Below the pieces are notes generated by a model that had not been told where the DNA came from, ran no database searches, and worked only from the letters and a program-made list of their open reading frames with translations. DNA of 64,000 nucleotides from Margaritispora aquatica. Its lineage: Eukaryota > Ascomycota > Leotiomycetes > Helotiales > Discinellaceae. How positions within the stretch are numbered: position 1 is the stretch's first letter; each line of letters opens with the position of its first letter. The DNA lies in NCBI GenBank assembly GCA_007644065.1, contig VJWN01000018.1, forward strand, positions 248,001 through 312,000, in the 5' to 3' direction. This document shows, piece after piece, positions 58,352 through 64,000 of the stretch. The position numbers were made by a program, and so were the translations under genes.

Positions 58352-60752
58352 TCAACAAATACATACCACATCTCGTATAGTGTAGAAACTTGGTAATCTA
58401 ATTGCCCATTGTGTACCATCAGCCATGAAGACTGTGAAGTCTCGGTAGTATGAGTAGTGATAATCTTCTTTTATCATCTTCTTTATAGCAGAGGTATTAT
58501 AGAAAAGCCATCGCATCTTCTGCTCGGTTTTATGGACAATCTGAGAAAAGGGCATGTCAGTAAATGGGGTTTTCCAGCCGCGCTCAAACAAATCTGAAAT
58601 CTTAGAATCTGTGTAAAAATCCCGCTCGTTTGTTCTCGAGATTCGGTGCATAGCAAACATCAAGACAACGTCTATCAAGAAGTCGCTAGCAGTGTGATAC
58701 TCTCCACTTGCAAGTTTTTGTGACAACGTCCCCAAGTCCAGAGGTGACACCTTGACAAAATGGCCAGTGGTAAGCCACATCGAGAAGCTCGGGATATTTG
58801 GTGTATGCTTGAAATGCTCAGAAATGTTGCCTTCTGATGATAACTCATACAGAACTTCTTGACACCGATTCAAATCCTCGGCAAGGTCTGGAGAGGCATC
58901 ACTAGCATCACTTAGAGATAATGCCCCCGAATCATAGTGTGATGCAGCGGCATTTCCAGAATCAGCTTCTCCATTCTCGATATATCCTCTTGGAATTGCG
59001 AACAGTGCGAGCTGTTCAAAGTGACTGCCCATATGGTGTTGAAACTGGCTTGGAGAAACAATCAGTTTCTCCGATACAGGAATATGTTGGTTAACAGCCC
59101 TCAATTTCTCTTCCCAGTCATCACAGAACGGGCAGTCTGTGGGTGATACTTGGGTAATTGCTCTCTGAGCCATCTCAAGAATAGCGGGCCATTGATCCTT
59201 TGGTATTGGCATATTATGGTGATGCTGCAAGTGATCCACATAATTGGAGGCGACTTGGAATGGTTTATGTGTACAAAAGTGACTGAAAAATGTTAGCATA
59301 ACTCCATGATTCTACTTTGGGGACTCCAGGTTAGCTGGAGTTAGTATGTGCTTGACATAGCACAAAGTCTTGGCTTGACGGCAAGGATTGAGATGTGTGA
59401 AATATTTAACATGCCATTGCCACTCCCGACGATGTTCCCGAAGCTCATGGGAGAACCATGTATGCCGATCAGAGAACAGTTTTAGCTCACAATCTTCAAA
59501 TGTGCAAACATATGGCTTTAGATCTGTTAACACATGTTTTCTATACAGAATTAGTATCCGACATGCAAGCTACTGGACCACTTACTTCCATGCCTTTTGG
59601 GACCGTAATGCTTGAATTTGCCAACAGTAGATGCATTCGAAATGTCCTAGTCCGTTAGAAATGCTTTCAATAGGTACAACTTTCAAAAGTGCGCCGCTGT
59701 TGCCCTCGTCTACCGAGGTAGCATACGAAGTTTGAGACTGTGTATCATCATTTGATTCCTCGATCATTTTGCCTGCGATCAAGACCAGAGTTGACGCCTG
59801 GGTTTGAGCTAAAGTGCTTGTTGGTCTGGACAACTCGCTTTGAGAGGGTGTTCCTCGCTCTGTATGAGCTACAGGCAGTGGAAGTAGCTGTTGTGCTGGG
59901 ATTGGCGCGGTTTCAGTCTTGGGGGATCTGAAGGTTTTGTCACGGTGATCTTGACAGTATTTTAGAAATTGTCGTCTTTGAGAGATTGCCTTTCCGAGTC
60001 TTTCAATCAGCCATTCTTTGCCAGAGATTTGCATACAAGGAAACTTGTGTGCGACATGAGATATGTCAAACTGACTGTCGAATGGTGCGCTGGCTCCAGC
60101 AGTTATTGCCTTGGCGTATCGGTCTCGGTTTGTGTTATTTCTTAGAAGAATGGAAAATCGGAAGAGCTGTCTGATTCCATCATCAACTGACTCCAATATT
60201 TCTCGGAGTTCAGATATTTCCTCATCATCACCTTCCTCCAAATCAGTGGAAATGAAACCTTTTCTATTTTGTCGTACATTTGATATTATTGAAGCGGCTA
60301 CTTGATTAGCAAAGTAAGCTACCTAAAGAAGAACTGGCAACTTGCCGTCCTCTAAGGATTCGATCAAGTCGTCGAGGATGCCATTAATCTGTGCAGCAAT
60401 TTTTGGTGCATCTCTGAGTCTAAACTCCAAAGAGCTTTTGGCTCCAACATTTTGAGTAGCCCCAATGTTTCCCTATCTTGCGTTAACATTCAAGTGCTAA
60501 CAGATTTAGGTAAGAGTCTATTTGAAAGCAAAGAAACTTCCAGTCTAGAAATTCCCATACGTAGGACATAGGGCCAACAAAAGCACAAAAGCACAAAAGC
60601 ATAAAACATACAGCCCAAATCTTAAAGCGACTGAGAGCATCAGTAACTTGACTTTCGGAGATATCATGCTCATCACTAGGCTGTCGAAGAAGGTCAACAC
60701 AGCGGTTGAATAGGTCGACACAGTTCTTTGCGCGGGAAGCAATAGTCGACAT
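58352..60752 (-). CDS. STAND/NLR-style N-terminal domain, C2H2 fingers and bromodomain-like block (probably N-terminal part of the gene continuing to 53386)
   Basis: Exons 60752-60612, 60472-60346, 60297-59586, 59540 to about 59415, and 59282-58367. The opening helices, with FKIWAGNIG across the first splice, LEFRLRDAP and DGIRQLFRFSILLRN, match the N-terminal module found before zinc fingers in many fungal NLR-associated proteins. C2H2 elements follow: CIYCWQIQ with WKKHVLTDLKPYVC, then HFCTHKPF and CPFCDDWEEKL with FQHHMGSHFEQLALFAIPRG. Residues about 505-606 resemble a bromodomain (CQEVLYELSSE, SPLDLGTLSQKLASGEY, DFLIDVVLMF). Intron 60345-60298 begins GC. The exon 4/5 join is uncertain: donors at 59414 (GC) or 59363 (GT) both keep the frame. 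A stop at 58352 would end it, or a donor at 58366 leads on. Confidence 0.72.
60578..60601. repeat. 8-bp tandem repeat in first intron
   Basis: The unit caaaagca is present three times in a row, inside intron 1 of the leftward gene starting at 60752. Simple slippage is the likely origin. Confidence 0.75.
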
Positions 60753-61016
60753 CGTTCCATGTATTTTTCATCTTTCAACTGATCTGAAGCATCTTTCTGG
60801 CGATGGTCTTGGGATTGATGTGTGACGTGATTTGGGTATGGTTCCAGGTGACAAGAATGTTTGGATGCAAGGCCCCGCCTTGTTTTTTGACCCTGGTTGT
60901 TGTACGTGCGGCTGAATGTTGCATAACATCACCAGGTTATCGGCTTCTTCTGTTCACCATCTCAAGGAGAAGAATATAATCGAGTGGTCTTGGGATCACG
61001 ATGATAACGTGATATC
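60753..61016. promoter_or_regulatory. Shared divergent promoter region of the two immunity-like genes
   Basis: 264 bp separate the start codons of the leftward zinc-finger gene and the rightward DUF7580 gene. The sequence has no other frame. Joint control is inferred from the arrangement alone; no factor site was identified. Confidence 0.45.
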
Positions 61017-63613
61017 ATGAGCGGTGTCGGTAAGTAATATCTACATTTCCTAAGTCTCTTCGCCCCCCAAGATACGGTCTGGCTTTCGAGGGTCACAATT
61101 CTCCATCCTTGGTCCGAGATGGAAAATTGAAAGCAAGTGAGATATATAGACTACTTTTCAAGCAATACTCTTCACGCTTCTAAGAGAGATGATTGAGCAC
61201 TTAAAAGTTCAACTCGGGCTTGAATAATCTCAAATTCCACCATCGATCTTGTGAGCCATGTGATTGATGGGCTGCTCAACATTGCATGTCACAGCCTTGC
61301 AACTTTGAGATGAAGCTCATTGAAATTTCTTAGAAATTGCGGGCTTTGTGCTTGCCTCAATTCCTCTCATAATATCGGCATTGGAACACTATCGAGACAC
61401 CGCTGAAGTACTTGAAGGATGGTGGAAAGTGAAGCGGCAGTACACCAAATGTGTGAGAGAACTGAACTTCCACAAGATTGCGTTTGGTGAAAACCTCGAA
61501 TCCCTTCTATTGCCGATGATTGCAGACGATGAAACAATTGAGAAGCTGTTGTCCAATCCTGGTGGTCAGGAATGGCAGGATCCTGAGCTTGAGCGACTGC
61601 TAAAGGCTCGCATGCCAAAGTCCTACAAGTCTTATCTTGATACGATGGAGATGATCCAAGAAAACTTGGAAGAGATCGAGGAAATCCTGGGAATGAAGAA
61701 GATACACTTCCAGAGTCGTGTGAAAGAGGAATATGTGAGTCGTCGTTCGCTCCCACCGGCTCGGCTCGGAAACAGCGGGAGCTAATGGCTAGCAGCAAGT
61801 CGTTCACCAGGTGGCCTTGGGGAAACGTGCAGCATTGTCACATATTGGCGAAAGCTTTGAATTTCATACTCAGACCATCAAGTGGGCTTTCAACAAAGAA
61901 GCCCGAGAAGAGTTGTTTGAGGATTTTGGCAAGTACAACGATAGGCTTAAGGATATCTTGGGAACATCTGACCACTTAGCGACATTGAGGGGGGCTCGAG
62001 TAGGTAAATCAGCTGCGAATGCGGGACTATGGAAGTTCTGGAGTCATGGCGAGAGTCTGTTTCGATTGTTAACGGAAGCCTGGTAAGTGATGTCTCTCAA
62101 CCTTGAATAAAATGGCAACACTATCACCTGTAAATGTGTGTCTTATTTGTGTACAATGGTAATACTACTTCCCCTAAAATATGCTAAAATATCGCAGGGC
62201 TTGTAAGTGTCAAGCATTTCACCAGGCAAATTTATTGCTACAGCATCGATCTGCTCCAACTGCCAATTTTCGAGTTGTATTTTGGTTCAAAGCACACAGT
62301 GCTGGAGCTATGACGACGCAAAGTCCATGGACTTGGCAGGATACCAATATCAAACTTCTCGAGGATCCTCAGGTAGGCATTCGCCTTACATCTTGTATCT
62401 CCTTAATTTATGCTTCTAGGTTTCTACATCTGGGATTGCTATACCTGTCCCACCTGCCGTCAACCCGCCTGTGCCTTCTCCCGTAGCTGTACAGATTCAG
62501 GTAAGTTTCATGTGGGAAATTGTCATTGATGTCTGACTTATGGTAGATACAACCATCTCCAAAACCACAGAAGGTGGTGCACAAATCATTGATGGACAAG
62601 CTAAGGCACACGAAAGACTCTAGCTTCTCGAACATGAAGAAGCCTTCCCACAAGGCGAATCACCAATCCTCCCCAAAGACAGTGACCTTACCTGTCTCCA
62701 TGCCATCGACCGTGCCACTCCCAATTCGTTCTAAAGTATCATTTAGCCCTCCAGCAATTGCACATCAGCACTTGAATCCTAAAATCACGAATTTGTGCAC
62801 AGCGATTGCGAAGTGCCCCAACGATCTGTCCCCTTTCGGCTGCTTGCAAGATGATGTTTGTCAATATATTGTTCAACCACTTAAGGCTGTATGTCAATCG
62901 CACGATTATGTTACTCTGGAGACCCTCCTTAGCAAAGGATCTCCCATCAACCTCAGTCGCCGTCAGAGATTCGAAATTGCCCTGATACTTGCTTCCACCC
63001 ACAGTGAGTAGCCTTTTCTTCAATATATTAAGACCTACAGGAAGCTGGGCCTTTGGAACAAATAGGTAGAACGATTTAAATAACTTGTTTACTAACTCAT
63101 CTCGAAGTTCAACTACATCCCACACCATGGCTGAAGTCAAAATGGAGCAAGACAGATATCTTCTTCCCCAAAGATCCTCAGGATCCAGACAAAATTTGCA
63201 CAGACCAGCCATACATCTCTCGCTCTTTATCCAAATCGCTTGCTAGCCAGACGAGCACACCACCTCGAGTAACGAACAGTGTGTATACTATCCAAAGTAG
63301 TGTTCAAAATCTTGGCATCATGTTGCTAGAGCTATGCTTCGGCAAAGCAATAGAAGATCACAGGATATGTCAAAGTATGCCCGCTCCCACGGATGAGATG
63401 AGGCAGTTGGTTAACTACATGGCGGCAACAAGATGGGTGCAAGATGTGGTGGAAGAGGCAGGACCGGAGTACTCTGATGCTGTGCATTGGTGTTTACATT
63501 ATATGCCCGAGAGCAGTGGAACAAATGGGCAGGAGGACAAGTGGAGAGAGGCTATGTTCTCAAAGGTCGTGGAGCCACTGAAATATTGTCATGATCAGTT
63601 GGTAGCTTTGTGA
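61017..63613 (+). CDS. DUF7580-family protein
   Basis: DUF7580 proteins are abundant in filamentous fungi near NLR and heterokaryon-incompatibility genes; no biochemical role is established. Seven exons (61017-61029, 61334-61734, 61796-62082, 62198-62372, 62420-62500, 62547-63003, 63108-63613) give 639 residues in exact phase. The 13-nt first exon plus a 304-nt intron yields MSGVEIAGFVLASIPLIISA, the family's usual opening, predicted to form a membrane-like or amphipathic helix; YTKCVRELNFHKIAF follows. The C-terminal half holds the family hallmarks LQLHPTPWLKSKWSK, DQPYISRSLS and NLGIMLLELCFGKAIED, which resembles a degenerate protein-kinase lobe without catalytic residues. It diverges from the zinc-finger/ankyrin gene. 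Confidence 0.87.
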
Positions 63614-64000
63614 GGACAACTTAATGATCACATGACATATCTAGAACACCCAACCTCAATGGAAGACCTTTTCGTGTCCTGCTGAATGCCGATCATCGTT
63701 GCACAGTCATGCGGAAGAGAAGATGGACACCCCTTCACGGTCTGTGTACAAGTACGCATGAACCTGTAAACTTCCTGGACTGAATAATGAAAAAGTGAAA
63801 CTTGATGCAAATTAATAGCTAAAAGCTTGAAATATATGTGTCGATGAACGATGAAATCTACCTACCGGTTTTATGATCAAGATCGTATTCCTTAGATATT
63901 CACCCATCTCGTGGACTGTACATGTACAGTATCTCTGTGCGTCCCCGAGTCCCCAACCAGCGACAGAAAATACGAGCTTTTCAAGAATAGAATCAACTGG
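63614..64000. other. 3' flank of DUF7580 gene to window end
   Basis: No gene, repeat or RNA feature is seen in these 387 bp. Confidence 0.6.

Overview
The window is nuclear DNA from a filamentous ascomycete (Pezizomycotina). Most genes are split by 43-120 nt GT-AG introns, many with a visible CTAAC/CTRAY branch site. The products are typical fungal ones: retromer, Y-complex nucleoporin, RAD51, class II aldolase, Ish1-type stress protein, DUF7580. Gene order and protein style suggest Leotiomycetes (Helotiales), but that placement is an inference and cannot be fixed without a search.

Layout. 0-5 kb: a PhoD-like phosphatase running off the left edge and a rhomboid protease. 5-11 kb: the proteasome-assembly chaperone TMA17/ADC17 and two conserved proteins of unknown function. 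11-22 kb: a dense housekeeping block with a nucleoside hydrolase, LSM8, VPS26, NUP120 and RAD51. 22-28 kb: two conserved unknowns around a 3-kb gene-poor stretch. 28-33 kb: ACL4, a RWD protein (GIR2/RWDD1-like) and PUF6, all tied to ribosome biogenesis or translation. 33-46 kb: a 2-kb AT-rich gap, a Gly/Ser-rich mitochondrial protein, an eight-repeat Ish1 protein, a kelch membrane protein and a UBP16-like deubiquitinase. 46-53 kb: mitochondrial ribosomal protein bL9m, fructose-bisphosphate aldolase and a DUF2235 hydrolase-like protein.

The right end (53.4-63.6 kb) is the accessory part. A leftward series of exons encodes a STAND/NLR-style N-terminal domain, C2H2 fingers, a bromodomain-like block, ankyrin and SAM-like segments, a Cys-rich segment and two glyoxalase (VOC)-like domains. 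It may be one protein of about 2,200 residues. It diverges from a DUF7580 gene across 264 bp. This pair resembles fungal allorecognition or innate-immunity loci and is the best candidate for an undescribed system.

Gene models were built by hand from conserved protein motifs plus splice-site phase. Most close exactly in frame. Uncertain joins are stated in the entries. No tRNA, rRNA, CRISPR array or intact transposon was found.
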